Origin: JAMBLL01 sp964460075
GTDB lineage: Bacteria; Actinomycetota; Acidimicrobiia; Spongiisociales; UBA5794
Direction of reading: 5' to 3'
DNA length: 64,000 nucleotides
Assembly: GCA_964460075.1 (NCBI GenBank)
Contig: CAYWPC010000011.1
Span: forward strand, 1-64,000
The number at the start of each line of letters is the position of its first letter. Positions within the stretch are counted from its first letter, which is position 1. Under the pieces are notes generated by a model, which worked only from the letters and a program-made list of their open reading frames with translations, was not told the origin of the DNA and made no database searches. A program made the position numbers and the translations under genes. Shown piece by piece: positions 9,227-18,538 of the stretch.

Positions 9227-10794
9227 TGGCGGGGGCCGCCATTGTTGGTCAGGCCTCCCATGGTGACTTCGACCGCGTCCTGGTCGTCGATTTTGGGGCG
9301 CAGTACGCCCAGTTGATAGCCAGGCGCGTACGCGAGGCACGGGTGTTCTCAGAGATCGTGCCACGTGACATCACCGCGGCGGAGGTAAGCGAAAAGGAGC
9401 CGGTCGGCATCATTCTCTCTGGAGGGCCGGCATCGGTGTATGCCGAGGATGCATACGGTATCGACGAAGCCATCCTCGGTCTTGGGGTGCCTGTTCTCGG
9501 TATCTGTTACGGACATCAGGTTCTCGCCAAGGTTCTTGGCGGGACGGTGGCATCGACGGGCATTGCCGAGTTTGGTCCGGCGACGCTGACGGTTTCCGGC
9601 TCTTCCGACCTGTTCTCTGATACGGGAGAGGATCGGCAAGTGTGGATGAGTCACACTGATGCCGTAACCGTGCCCCCGGAAGGATTCGTGGTCTCTGCAA
9701 GTACCCGCGACGCTCCGGTTGCTGCGATGGAGGATGCGGTGCGTCGGCTCTTCGGCGTTCAGTTTCATCCGGAGGTCAAGCACACAGAGCACGGCCAAGA
9801 CATCCTTGAGAGCTTCCTATGGGATATTTGCGGAGCACGTCCGACGTGGACGCACGTTGGGATCATTGAACAGTCGGTCGACGCGATCCGAGCATCAGTC
9901 GGCGAGGGCATCGCTATTTGTGGTCTGAGCGGAGGTGTCGATTCGTCGGTCGCAGCGGCTCTCGTGCACAAAGCAATCGGCGATCAACTCGTATGCGTCT
10001 TCGTCGACCACGGGCTGATGCGCGAGGGTGAAGGTGTCCAGGTTGAAGCGACCTTCCGTGATCACTTCAACATGAACCTCATATACGTCCACGCCGAAGA
10101 TCGATTCCTCGGTGCTCTCGTCGGTGTTACTGATCCTGAGGAGAAGCGCACGATCATTGGCAACACGTTCGTCCGTGTGTTCGAGGAGGTTGCAGACGAT
10201 ATCAATGGTGCCCGCTTCCTTGTGCAAGGAACGCTCTACCCGGACGTCATCGAGTCAGGGACGAAGGACGCAGCCAAGATCAAGAGCCATCACAACGTCG
10301 GTGGGCTACCAGACGACATGCGGTTCGAACTCATTGAGCCATTGAGGGATCTCTTCAAGGACGAGGTTCGCGCGGTTGGCGAGGAACTTGGCCTTCCGCG
10401 CGAAATCGTGTGGCGCCAGCCGTTTCCCGGGCCTGGGCTCGGTGTCCGAATCATTGGTGACATCACCAAGGAACGGCTCGACATCCTTCGGGCGGCCGAC
10501 GTGATCGTGCTAGAAGAGATTCGCAAGGCGGGGCTGTACGACGAGATTTGGCAGGCGTTCGGTGTCCTTCCTGCGATCAAGAGCGTAGGCGTTCAAGGTG
10601 ATGCCAGGACCTATGCGTATCCCTTGATCGTACGAGCCGTTACGTCTGACGATGCGATGACAGCAGACTGGGCCCGTCTCCCGTACAAGGTGCTCTCTGC
10701 GATTTCGTCGCGGGTCATTAACGAGGTTGCAGGCATCAACCGTGTTGCCTACGACATCTCATCAAAGCCTCCCGCTACGATCGAGTGGGAGTAA
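9226..10794 (+). CDS. guaA: GMP synthase (glutamine-hydrolysing)
   Basis: GuaA converts XMP to GMP with ATP and glutamine. The 522-residue protein has an N-terminal class I glutamine amidotransferase (residues about 18-210) with the nucleophile in LGICYGHQ and the His-Glu pair in QFHPEVKHTEHG. The ATP-pyrophosphatase domain follows with SGGVDSSVAA, and then the GMP synthase C-terminal dimerisation domain. The length is typical (520-525). The ATG at 9226 overlaps the guaB3 stop (TGATG). An open frame continues upstream inside guaB3, but it is not the real start. Confidence 0.97.
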   Translation: MAGAAIVGQASHGDFDRVLVVDFGAQYAQLIARRVREARVFSEIVPRDITAAEVSEKEPVGIILSGGPASVYAEDAYGIDEAILGLGVPVLGICYGHQVLAKVLGGTVASTGIAEFGPATLTVSGSSDLFSDTGEDRQVWMSHTDAVTVPPEGFVVSASTRDAPVAAMEDAVRRLFGVQFHPEVKHTEHGQDILESFLWDICGARPTWTHVGIIEQSVDAIRASVGEGIAICGLSGGVDSSVAAALVHKAIGDQLVCVFVDHGLMREGEGVQVEATFRDHFNMNLIYVHAEDRFLGALVGVTDPEEKRTIIGNTFVRVFEEVADDINGARFLVQGTLYPDVIESGTKDAAKIKSHHNVGGLPDDMRFELIEPLRDLFKDEVRAVGEELGLPREIVWRQPFPGPGLGVRIIGDITKERLDILRAADVIVLEEIRKAGLYDEIWQAFGVLPAIKSVGVQGDARTYAYPLIVRAVTSDDAMTADWARLPYKVLSAISSRVINEVAGINRVAYDISSKPPATIEWE

Positions 10795-10926
10795 GGGACG
10801 AATCGCGCGGTACCACGCGCGAAACATCGTCAGATTCGCTTGCTGACAGGTCATAGCGCTCAAGGCGGGTTGGCGGTCGTCCGATATCGCGTGGGTAGAG
10901 ATAATCCCCAATCTGATGGTGCCTCG

Positions 10927-13593
10927 ATGGAATGGCAGAACGATCCAGAGCTCGACAGGCTCTTCAAGGAGGAGCTTGATCAGCGCGTACAGAGCCTGAT
11001 CCACGGCGCCGAGGCGATGCTCAGCGGCAACGTCACCTCGGAGATTTCTGGTCAGATGATGAGAGAGGGCCACACGATCAAGGGAACGGGTCGTGTCATG
11101 GGTCATGAAGCCATCGGCAGCGGTGGTGAGACGTGCGAGTTCGTGTGGCGCTGGATCCAGCAGGGTGAGATGGAACCGTCCTCCATGCTCGCTCGGGCGC
11201 TCATGCTCCTCGCTGAGGCTCTGCCCGCGGCGCTCGGAGGTGACGACGATCCTGTGTTCCTGGCGATCGACACGGTCAGGGCACTGATATCGGACGAAGA
11301 TCGGCTGCGGCAACTTCCTAACCCTCTGGTCGAAGAAGATGACGATCCGAAAAAGATCTCCGTGAGCGGTATCACACTCGAAGGTGAGTTCGTGCCGGAC
11401 TCGGTTGGTGATGTGGGTATCGGGTCTAGAGATGCACTCGAAGGTGAGTTCGTGCCGGACTCGGTTGGTGATGTGGGTATCGGGTCTAGNNNNNNNNNNN
11501 NNNNNNNNNNNNNNNNNNNNNNNNNNNNNNNNNNNNNNNNNNNNNNNNNNNNNNNNNNNNNNNNNNNNNNNNNNNNNNNNNNNNNNNNNGAAGGTGAGTT
11601 CGTGCCGGACTCGGTTGGTGATGTGGGTATCGGGTCTAGAGATGATGGAGGCAGCGATCCACGTGGCAGCATTGACGTGGCACCACCTCCACGACCACTT
11701 TCGGTGTCTCGCCACGACGGCCTTCACGCATCGAGGCACGGGTCGGACGCCGCAGCCTTGGACGCGCTCGTTTTCGAACCGGGACCAGATGGCAGGCTCC
11801 CGACGCCAAGCATCACTTATGAGATTGTCAACGGGACTTTTGATGCCGCAGATTCGGTGACAGGGCAGCCAGATCTCGTACCTACCGAGATGTTGACGGA
11901 ACCTCCAAGCCTCACGCTCGTCGAGGAGGAGCGATCCATCCTTGACCCTGAGACTGCAGAGACGTACGACATGGGTGGTCTCGTTGGTGCCGTCGAGGCA
12001 TGGGCTGCAGAGGAGTCGGTTCCGGTGAATGCCGGTCGACTGTACAGGATGATCAACGATGTCGTAGCGCTGCGGATCGACTTAGCCGGGACCATCCGGC
12101 AGGCCGAGCAGGTAGTCAGAGATGCCGAAGGCGTCTCCTCAACTGCCGTTGAGGGGTCACTCGAGATGCTCGACACCGTTCGCAGGGCATCCGTGCGATT
12201 GGAGAACACCGCTCTCGGTCTCACAATGGTGCCTCTCACCAACATCACGTCGACCCTCCCGCAGCTTGCCAGATACTTGTCGAAGCGCTTTCAGCGAGAC
12301 ATCGAACTCGTGATCGAGGGCGAGGAGACGTTCGTTGACAGACAGATGGTCGATCGTGTCAGTGAAATCATCCGCCAACTCGTGGTGAACGCGCTTGCTC
12401 ACGGCATTGAGGATTCCGAAGCTCGATCCGCTCGCGGGAAATCTGCGCTCGGCACGGTCAAACTCGCGCTCTCACGTAACGACAAGCACCTGCAAATCGT
12501 TGTCGCAGACGACGGCTCCGGTATCGACTGGTCTCGCGTGAGGAAGCTCGCTGATGAGCGCGGGTTGTTGGAGAGCGATCCAACAACCGAGCAGCTCAGA
12601 TCGGTTCTCTTCTCCGACGGATTCTCTACGAATCCTGGTTCGACGGAGTTCATTGGAAGCGGGAATGGGCTTGCTCGTGTGACCAATATTGTTGAGGAGC
12701 TCTTCGGGACGATGACGATGGAGTCGGTGCCCGGTCGGGGGACCACCTTTGTGATCACGATGCCTGCCCATCGTGCGCTTCAGCGGGCCCAGATCTTCAC
12801 ATCCGGGGGGCATTCGTGGGGGATCCCCGAGTCGTCAGTCCTCGCAATTCTCGACATTCAAGATGTCACGGTCTCTCTCACTGAGACTGGCAGCACTATT
12901 GGCTTCGGCTCCGAGACGGTGCCCTACTCCTCCTTTGCGACCGTCGCGGGACTGGACCTCGAAGGCCTTGCGTCGCAGGTCATCGTGATGCAGAGCCCCA
13001 CAGGGCCGATCGCTCTCGCGGTCGACAACGTGCTTGAGCTCCATGAGGTTGCGACGAAGGACTTGGGGCCACTGTTGAGCGGTGCCTCTGTCGTATCGGG
13101 TGTTGCTCTGTTGGGGGCCGAAGAGACCGTCATGCTCGTCGATCCCGGTCGGCTTGCCGACAACCTACGAGAAGTCGAGATCCGTCCCTCCGGTCCGGGT
13201 CGCAGCGTGTTGATCGTCGATGACAGCCAGGGAGTGCGACAGGTCGTCTCAGGTGTGCTTGCTTCGCACGGCTTCTCGACCGTATCAGCCGGCAGCGTGT
13301 CAGATGCGCTTGCAGCGCTCGCCAAGAACACTATCGACGCCATGGTGGTCGACTTCTCGATGCCCCGTGCAGACGGGGTAGCACTCGTCCACATGGTGCG
13401 CCAGAGGTACGGTGAAATCCCCGTGGTGATGCTCTCGGGCGTGGCTTCCGACGAAGACCGTGCCAGGGCTGAGCGTGCCGGTGTCCACGCGTTCTTTGAC
13501 AAAGCAGATTTCGCCAGGGGCGCCTTGGTCGAGAAGCTTCGCGATCTGATCGACGGGCGCGCGAAGCCAGGCGAGGCGGAGATCGCCTCCTAG
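10927..13593 (+). CDS. CheA-like hybrid histidine kinase (HPt, HATPase, CheW-like, REC) with repeat-containing linker and assembly gap
   Basis: The protein is about 888 residues with the gap as drawn. An N-terminal HPt domain shows EGHTIKGTGRVMGH, with His49 as the likely phosphoacceptor. A variable linker with identical 20-residue repeats (from about residue 151) contains the N gap. Next come a CheA dimerisation helix pair, an ATPase domain (RQLVVNALAHGIED, DDGSGIDW, GSGNGLARV), a CheW-like domain (HSWGIPESSVLAI) and a C-terminal receiver (VLIVDDSQGVRQV, DFSMPRADG). I prefer the ATG at 10927 to a TTG at 10840. No Shine-Dalgarno is evident. No receptor, cheW or cheY is nearby, so it may regulate something other than swimming. 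The true linker length is unknown. Confidence 0.9.
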   Translation: MEWQNDPELDRLFKEELDQRVQSLIHGAEAMLSGNVTSEISGQMMREGHTIKGTGRVMGHEAIGSGGETCEFVWRWIQQGEMEPSSMLARALMLLAEALPAALGGDDDPVFLAIDTVRALISDEDRLRQLPNPLVEEDDDPKKISVSGITLEGEFVPDSVGDVGIGSRDALEGEFVPDSVGDVGIGSXXXXXXXXXXXXXXXXXXXXXXXXXXXXXXXXXXEGEFVPDSVGDVGIGSRDDGGSDPRGSIDVAPPPRPLSVSRHDGLHASRHGSDAAALDALVFEPGPDGRLPTPSITYEIVNGTFDAADSVTGQPDLVPTEMLTEPPSLTLVEEERSILDPETAETYDMGGLVGAVEAWAAEESVPVNAGRLYRMINDVVALRIDLAGTIRQAEQVVRDAEGVSSTAVEGSLEMLDTVRRASVRLENTALGLTMVPLTNITSTLPQLARYLSKRFQRDIELVIEGEETFVDRQMVDRVSEIIRQLVVNALAHGIEDSEARSARGKSALGTVKLALSRNDKHLQIVVADDGSGIDWSRVRKLADERGLLESDPTTEQLRSVLFSDGFSTNPGSTEFIGSGNGLARVTNIVEELFGTMTMESVPGRGTTFVITMPAHRALQRAQIFTSGGHSWGIPESSVLAILDIQDVTVSLTETGSTIGFGSETVPYSSFATVAGLDLEGLASQVIVMQSPTGPIALAVDNVLELHEVATKDLGPLLSGASVVSGVALLGAEETVMLVDPGRLADNLREVEIRPSGPGRSVLIVDDSQGVRQVVSGVLASHGFSTVSAGSVSDALAALAKNTIDAMVVDFSMPRADGVALVHMVRQRYGEIPVVMLSGVASDEDRARAERAGVHAFFDKADFARGALVEKLRDLIDGRAKPGEAEIAS
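11377..11645 (+). repeat. 60-bp in-frame tandem repeat inside the CheA-like gene
   Basis: A 60-bp unit begins at 11377 and again at 11437. A further copy (lacking only its first codon) resumes at 11590 after the gap. The copies I can read are identical at the base level and in phase with the gene, so each adds 20 residues (it starts LEGEFVPDSV and ends with GIGSRD). The last copy diverges after SRD. Perfect identity indicates recent expansion or array collapse in assembly. Confidence 0.9.
11490..11589. other. Assembly gap of 100 N
   Basis: Exactly 100 N lie within the 60-bp repeat array. A whole number of repeats would require a gap of 10, 70, 130 bases and so on, so 100 is a placeholder and not the measured length. 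Confidence 0.98.
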
Positions 13594-13715
13594 TCCCCTG
13601 CCCTCCGGTTGCCGCCCACGGTGCTGTGCCTGCACTTCTTCGTCAGTTTGTACCGTGGTGCGACATCGAGCTGTGTTGATGACTACACGCCTGTGATTCG
13701 GTCCCAGAGGCTCGG

Positions 13716-13721
13716 TACACT
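13716..13721 (+). promoter_or_regulatory. -10 box of pcrA (leaderless)
   Basis: TACACT is followed by 8 bases and then the ATG at 13730, the spacing expected when transcription begins at the start codon. No clear -35 is seen. Confidence 0.5.
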
Positions 13722-13729
13722 CGAACGCG

Positions 13730-15913
13730 ATGTCTGAGTCGCCCCTCTTTGCGTCGTTGAATCCCGTGCAGCGAGAGGCTGTTGCGGTCACCGACGGGCC
13801 GGTGTTGGTGATCGCGGGAGCAGGGTCGGGAAAGACGCGCGTTCTCACCTTCCGAATAGCACATCTCGTTCGTGACCTCCATGTCTCTCCGTACGAGATT
13901 CTTGCGATCACGTTTACGAATAAAGCTGCCGGTGAGATGAAGGAACGCGTCCAGGACCTGATCGGCCGCGTCACCTACGACATGTGGGTATCGACTTTCC
14001 ACTCCGCGTGCGTTCGTATCTTGAGGCAGGAGATACATCGTCTCGGTTACCGGCCGTCGTTCTCGATTTATGACGACGGTGACTCGACGAGGCTCGTGAC
14101 GATGTGCATCAAGGACCTCGACCTCGACTCGAAACATTTCCCACCGAGACAGATCAAGGCGGCGATTTCGAAGGCCAAGAACGAGCTTGTCGACTACGAG
14201 ACGTTCGCCATGCAGGATTCCGGGTACTACCACGAGCGGGTCGCCGACATTTACAGGCTCTATCAGCAGCGACTTGTTGAAGCGTCTGCCGTGGACTTCG
14301 ACGATATCTTGAAACTTACCGTCGAGGTGTTCCAGGCGTTTCCCGAGGTGCTCGAACGGTGGCAGAGTCGGTTCGGCTACATACTGGTTGATGAGTACCA
14401 GGACACCAACAGGGCGCAGTATCTGCTCGTGAAGATGCTTGGTGCTCGCCACCGCAACATATGTGTCGTGGGGGATTCTGACCAGTCGATATACGCCTTC
14501 AGAGGCGCGGATATGCGCAATATCTTGTTGTTCGAGAAGGACTATCCCGACGCAAGAGTCATCCTCCTCGAACAGAACTATCGATCTACCCAAACGATTC
14601 TTGATGCCGCTAACGCAGTGATCACCAACAACGTTGCCCGAAAGCCGAAACGTCTGTGGACCGACGAAGGTGCAGGTGACAAGATCGTCGTGTTCGAAGC
14701 CGAGGATGAACACGAGGAGGCTGCTTACATCGCTGAGGAGATAGCGAGGCTCCAAGATGGCGGTGCAGCGCTTCACGACATCGCGGTTTTCTATCGCACC
14801 AATGCACAGTCTCGCGTGATAGAAGAGTTGTTCGTCCGTTTCGGTGTGACGTACCAGGTCGTCGGTGGGTTGAAATATTATGATCGGAGGGAGGTCAAGG
14901 ATGCCTTGGCCTATCTCCGATCCGTTGTGAATCCTGACGATCAGGTCGCGCTGAAGCGAATCATCAACATGCCGAAGCGATCGATCGGTGACACGACCAT
15001 TGCGCACCTGGATCGATTCGCCGAGGCGAGCGGTATTGGTTTCATGGATGCTCTCAGGCAGGCCGAAGAGATAGATGCCCTCACTCCACGGGCCCGCAAA
15101 GCGATTCTCGAGTTCGTTGGTCTCATCGATGTTCTTGCGACGAAGGCTGTCGACGGTCCGCGGGCCGCCCTCGAAGCCGTACTCGCCGACACTGGATACC
15201 TCGACATGATTCGCGCCGAGCGCTCCGTTGAAGCCATGGGTCGAGAGGAGAATCTCAAGGAGCTCCTCAGCGCAGCAGCGGAGTTCGAGGAATTGGGTCC
15301 TGCGTCGATGGGCCCGAAGGAGTGGTCTGTGCTCGATGGGATGGGAAAGCTCCAACTGTTTCTCGAGTCCATCAGTCTCGTGACGGACGTTGACACCGTG
15401 GATCCTGCTTCCGCTGTGACTCTGATGACGCTACACAACGCCAAAGGCCTCGAGTATCAAACTGTCTTCCTGACGGGACTCGAAGATGGTGTGTTTCCAC
15501 ATGTACGATCTCTCGGCAACCCGCAGGAACTTGAGGAGGAGCGAAGGCTCTGTTACGTAGGCATCACGAGAGCGCGGAAGCGCTTGTATCTCACGAGGGC
15601 GTGGAGCAGGAATCTTTGGGGCCAGAACAATTACAACGGTCCGAGTCGGTTCCTGCGCGAGATTCCTGATCATCTCGTTGTCGAAGCCGGGCGGAGGCGT
15701 CGGTCAGCATCGCTGGAGGCGAGGCGGCCGAGGAGCACCGTGTCCGGTATCGACGTTCAAGTTGGTGACCGTGTTCATCACTCGCATTGGGGTGAGGGTG
15801 TCGTGCGTGAGGTCGCGGGCGCCGGCGAGCGAGCCGAAGCAGTGGTGACGTTCGAACGTCACGGTACCAAGAGACTTCTCCTCGCCTGGGCACCGCTCGA
15901 GAAGGTCAGCTAG
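13730..15913 (+). CDS. pcrA: ATP-dependent DNA helicase PcrA/UvrD
   Basis: This is a superfamily 1A 3'-5' helicase for nucleotide-excision and mismatch repair and for removing RecA or stalled polymerase. In the 727 residues I see motif I AGAGSGKTR, motif II DEYQDTN, motif III GDSDQSIYAFRGAD, motif V TLHNAKGLEYQ and motif VI ERRLCYVGITRARKRL. The C-terminus carries the PcrA-type Tudor-like domain (VGDRVHHSHWGEG, residues about 675-727), which in the family contacts RNA polymerase. The length is slightly below that of other actinobacterial UvrD1 proteins. The start ATG 13730 is supported by a -10 box 8 bases upstream. Confidence 0.96.
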   Translation: MSESPLFASLNPVQREAVAVTDGPVLVIAGAGSGKTRVLTFRIAHLVRDLHVSPYEILAITFTNKAAGEMKERVQDLIGRVTYDMWVSTFHSACVRILRQEIHRLGYRPSFSIYDDGDSTRLVTMCIKDLDLDSKHFPPRQIKAAISKAKNELVDYETFAMQDSGYYHERVADIYRLYQQRLVEASAVDFDDILKLTVEVFQAFPEVLERWQSRFGYILVDEYQDTNRAQYLLVKMLGARHRNICVVGDSDQSIYAFRGADMRNILLFEKDYPDARVILLEQNYRSTQTILDAANAVITNNVARKPKRLWTDEGAGDKIVVFEAEDEHEEAAYIAEEIARLQDGGAALHDIAVFYRTNAQSRVIEELFVRFGVTYQVVGGLKYYDRREVKDALAYLRSVVNPDDQVALKRIINMPKRSIGDTTIAHLDRFAEASGIGFMDALRQAEEIDALTPRARKAILEFVGLIDVLATKAVDGPRAALEAVLADTGYLDMIRAERSVEAMGREENLKELLSAAAEFEELGPASMGPKEWSVLDGMGKLQLFLESISLVTDVDTVDPASAVTLMTLHNAKGLEYQTVFLTGLEDGVFPHVRSLGNPQELEEERRLCYVGITRARKRLYLTRAWSRNLWGQNNYNGPSRFLREIPDHLVVEAGRRRRSASLEARRPRSTVSGIDVQVGDRVHHSHWGEGVVREVAGAGERAEAVVTFERHGTKRLLLAWAPLEKVS

Positions 15914-15960
15914 TCGCCCATCTCTAGCCTCTCTCGAAAGGGAAGAGTTACTGGCTTCAC

Positions 15961-15966
15961 TACCAT
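15961..15966 (+). promoter_or_regulatory. -10 box of the B12-binding mutase subunit gene (leaderless)
   Basis: TACCAT is followed by 8 bases and the ATG at 15975. No Shine-Dalgarno is present. No convincing -35 is seen. Confidence 0.45.
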
Positions 15967-15974
15967 TCGCACTG

Positions 15975-16364
15975 ATGCCCGTACGAATTCTGATAGCGAA
16001 ACCTGGCCTCGATGGCCACGACCGTGGCGCAAAGGTCGTTGCGAGAGCGCTGAGGGACGCCGGCTGCGAGGTCATTTATACCGGTCTTCATCAGACGCCC
16101 GCCCAGATCGCAGAGATCGCAGTGCAAGAGGATGTCGACGGTGTCGGATTGTCCACGCTGTCGGGGGCACATCTCACCTTGTTCCCGAGTGTGGTCGACG
16201 AGCTCGAATCCCGCGGGGCGGGAGACATTGTCGTGTTCGGAGGGGGCATCATCCCCGACGCTGACATCCCCGTGCTCGAAGACAAAGGCATCACACCGAT
16301 TTTCCGACCTGGAACGTCGCTCGATGACATTCAGGCATGGGTCGACCAACAGTTTTCAGATTGA
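15975..16364 (+). CDS. Methylmalonyl-CoA mutase cobalamin-binding small subunit
   Basis: The 129 residues form a complete B12-binding domain of the methylmalonyl-CoA mutase family. RILIAKPGLDGHDRGAKVVA contains the DxHxxG motif whose His coordinates cobalt, and STLSGAH and FGGGIIP match the conserved downstream loops. Such stand-alone domains pair with a separate catalytic chain to interconvert methylmalonyl-CoA and succinyl-CoA. The catalytic chain is not in this window. It lies 27 bases before sucC, whose product uses succinyl-CoA, so the context fits a propionyl-CoA to TCA link. Another B12-dependent mutase, such as ethylmalonyl- or isobutyryl-CoA mutase, remains possible. Confidence 0.88.
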   Translation: MPVRILIAKPGLDGHDRGAKVVARALRDAGCEVIYTGLHQTPAQIAEIAVQEDVDGVGLSTLSGAHLTLFPSVVDELESRGAGDIVVFGGGIIPDADIPVLEDKGITPIFRPGTSLDDIQAWVDQQFSD

Positions 16365-16391
16365 CCAACGGCACGTTCCCGAGGAGGAAAT

Positions 16392-17615
16392 GTGAAAATC
16401 CACGAGTACCAGGCGAAGGCCTTGATGAAGGGTCGCGGGATCGCTGTTCCTGCTGGTGTTGTCGCGACGACCGCCGATGAGGCTGTCGCGGCGGTGAGGG
16501 TGCTCATCGAGGCCACAGGCAACCCCGTTGTCGTCGTCAAGTCTCAGATCCATGCGGGCGGTCGCGGGAAGGGACGATTCAAGGAGCATCCAGATGTTGG
16601 CGGTGTCAACGTCGTTCTCGACGGTATCGATGGCGGCATCGATGCAGCGGAAGCCAAAGTGCGGGAGCTCGCCACGCAGATGCTCGGCTCAACGCTTGTC
16701 ACCGTCCAGACCGGAGACGAAGGCAAGACTGTCAGCACGCTCTACATCGAGCAAGGCATCGATATTGCCACTGAGCTGTATCTCTCCGTGTTGCTTGATC
16801 GCTCGACGAGCCACAACATCGTGATGGCATCAACGGAGGGTGGGACCGAGATCGAGGTCGTAGCAGACGAAACTCCCGAGAGGATCCTCAAGGAGGAGAT
16901 CGACCCCGCGTTTGGTCTGCTCGATTTCCAGGCACGACGCATTGCTCATGGTCTCGGCCTGGAAGGCGAAGCCTTCCGCAACGGAGTGAAGTTCCTCAAG
17001 ATGCTTACTGCGGCCGCCGTGGAGCTCGACACCGACCTTGTCGAGATCAACCCTCTTGTCGTCACCAAGGACGCCGAGGTGATGGCGCTCGACGGGAAGA
17101 TGTCGTTCGAAGCCAACGCCCTCTATAGGCACCCCGACATTCTCGATCTTCGCGACCCGTCCGAGGAGGACACAGCGGAGTCAGAGGCGAAGGAGTTCGG
17201 CCTGTCGTTCATCAAGCTCGACGGTTCGATCGGGTGCATGGTGAACGGTGCTGGTCTCGCCATGGCGACGATGGACATCATCAACTATTTCGGTGGGGAG
17301 CCAGCGAACTTTCTCGATGTCGGAGGGGGTGCGGAGAAGGATCAGATCGTTGCAGCCTTCAAGCTCATCACGGCAGATCCGAACGTCAAGGGCATCTTCG
17401 TCAACATCTTTGGAGGCATCATGCGCTGTGACACGATTGCTGAAGGTGTGGTTGCTGCGGTGAAGGAAGTAGGGCTCAAGGTGCCGCTCGTCGTGCGGCT
17501 CGAGGGTACGAATGTCGAACTCGGCAAGCGGATCATCGATGACTCAGGCCTCAATGTCGTGAGTGCAGAGGACATGAAAGACGGAGCGGAGAAGATCGTG
17601 GAGTTGGCCCGATGA
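16392..17615 (+). CDS. sucC: Succinyl-CoA synthetase (ADP-forming) beta subunit
   Basis: SucC is the ATP-grasp subunit that binds nucleotide and succinate in the TCA cycle step from succinyl-CoA to succinate. The 407 residues begin MKIHEYQAKAL, contain the ATP-grasp lysine region VVVKSQIHAGGRGKG, and end with the CoA-ligase segment NIFGGIMRCDTIAEG. It is somewhat longer than E. coli SucC (388) because of an acidic insert near residues 253-275. The start is GTG 16392 behind an excellent GAGGAGG. Its stop overlaps the sucD ATG by 4 bases. Confidence 0.97.
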   Translation: MKIHEYQAKALMKGRGIAVPAGVVATTADEAVAAVRVLIEATGNPVVVVKSQIHAGGRGKGRFKEHPDVGGVNVVLDGIDGGIDAAEAKVRELATQMLGSTLVTVQTGDEGKTVSTLYIEQGIDIATELYLSVLLDRSTSHNIVMASTEGGTEIEVVADETPERILKEEIDPAFGLLDFQARRIAHGLGLEGEAFRNGVKFLKMLTAAAVELDTDLVEINPLVVTKDAEVMALDGKMSFEANALYRHPDILDLRDPSEEDTAESEAKEFGLSFIKLDGSIGCMVNGAGLAMATMDIINYFGGEPANFLDVGGGAEKDQIVAAFKLITADPNVKGIFVNIFGGIMRCDTIAEGVVAAVKEVGLKVPLVVRLEGTNVELGKRIIDDSGLNVVSAEDMKDGAEKIVELAR

Positions 17616-18538
17616 GTGTGCTGGTAGACAAGGACACCAAGGTCCTGGTTCAGGGAATGGGGAAGACTGGTCGGTTCCACACCGACAAGGCCATTGCGTA
17701 CGGCACAAACATGGTTGGTGCCGTTCATCCGTCGCGCGCCGGCCAGGTTGAGACCTACAGCGGAGCGATCGACCACTCGGGTGTGGAAGGTCGCGGTGAC
17801 ACCTACGAAGTCGATGTGCCGATATTTCGCGATGTTGCTAGTGCCATTGCAGCAACTGGTGCAGATGCATCCGTCGTGTATGTACCGCCGCCGTTCGCCG
17901 CGGATGCGATCATGGAGGCGGCTGACATCGGTGTGAAGCTCATCATCGTGATCACCGAGGGCATTCCTGTGGCCGATATGGTCATTGCGAAGCGGTACGT
18001 TCAGGACCGCGATGTTCGCCTTGTCGGACCGAACTGCCCTGGTGTCATCACGCCAAGGCAGTGCAAGATCGGCATCATGCCAGGCTATATCCACACACCG
18101 GGCAAGATTGGTGTTGTGTCACGTTCAGGGACGCTGACCTATGAGGCCGTGCATCAGCTCACGTTGAACGGCCTCGGCCAGACGACGGCGATCGGTGTCG
18201 GAGGCGACCCGGTCAACGGAACGAACTTCGTGGACTGTCTCACGATGTTCAACAATGACCCTGCAACCGAAGGCGTCATCATGATCGGTGAGATCGGTGG
18301 AACCGCTGAGGAAGAAGCCGCCGAGTGGATCAAGGCGAACATGACGAAGCCTGTCGCCGGCTTCATCGCAGGCACGTCAGCTCCTCCTGGTAAGCGCATG
18401 GGCCATGCCGGCGCGATCATCTCGGGTGGCAAAGGAACGGCTGTGGCCAAGATCGAAGCCTTGACCGCTGCTGGTGTCGTCGTCGCTCCAACACCGACGG
18501 ACATGGGTGCGGCGATGCTTGAAGCGATCGGAGGATGA
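17612..18538 (+). CDS. sucD: Succinyl-CoA synthetase alpha subunit
   Basis: SucD binds CoA and carries the His that is phosphorylated during catalysis, seen here in GHAGAIISGG (residues about 269-278). The CoA-binding Rossmann part includes VLVQGMGKTGRFH, and the NCPGVITP motif follows. It has 308 residues against about 290 in E. coli. The extra length is in a loop near residues 55-70. The ATG at 17612 overlaps sucC (ATGA), giving translational coupling and equal subunit supply. Confidence 0.97.
   Translation: MSVLVDKDTKVLVQGMGKTGRFHTDKAIAYGTNMVGAVHPSRAGQVETYSGAIDHSGVEGRGDTYEVDVPIFRDVASAIAATGADASVVYVPPPFAADAIMEAADIGVKLIIVITEGIPVADMVIAKRYVQDRDVRLVGPNCPGVITPRQCKIGIMPGYIHTPGKIGVVSRSGTLTYEAVHQLTLNGLGQTTAIGVGGDPVNGTNFVDCLTMFNNDPATEGVIMIGEIGGTAEEEAAEWIKANMTKPVAGFIAGTSAPPGKRMGHAGAIISGGKGTAVAKIEALTAAGVVVAPTPTDMGAAMLEAIGG

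Noticed and set aside
11377..11645. Repeat array considered as CRISPR
   Set aside because: The 60-bp units are contiguous with no spacers, in frame, and inside a clear coding gene.
13643..15355. 570-codon minus-strand open frame
   Set aside because: It lies fully antisense to pcrA, whose helicase motifs are complete. High third-position GC makes such shadow frames common.
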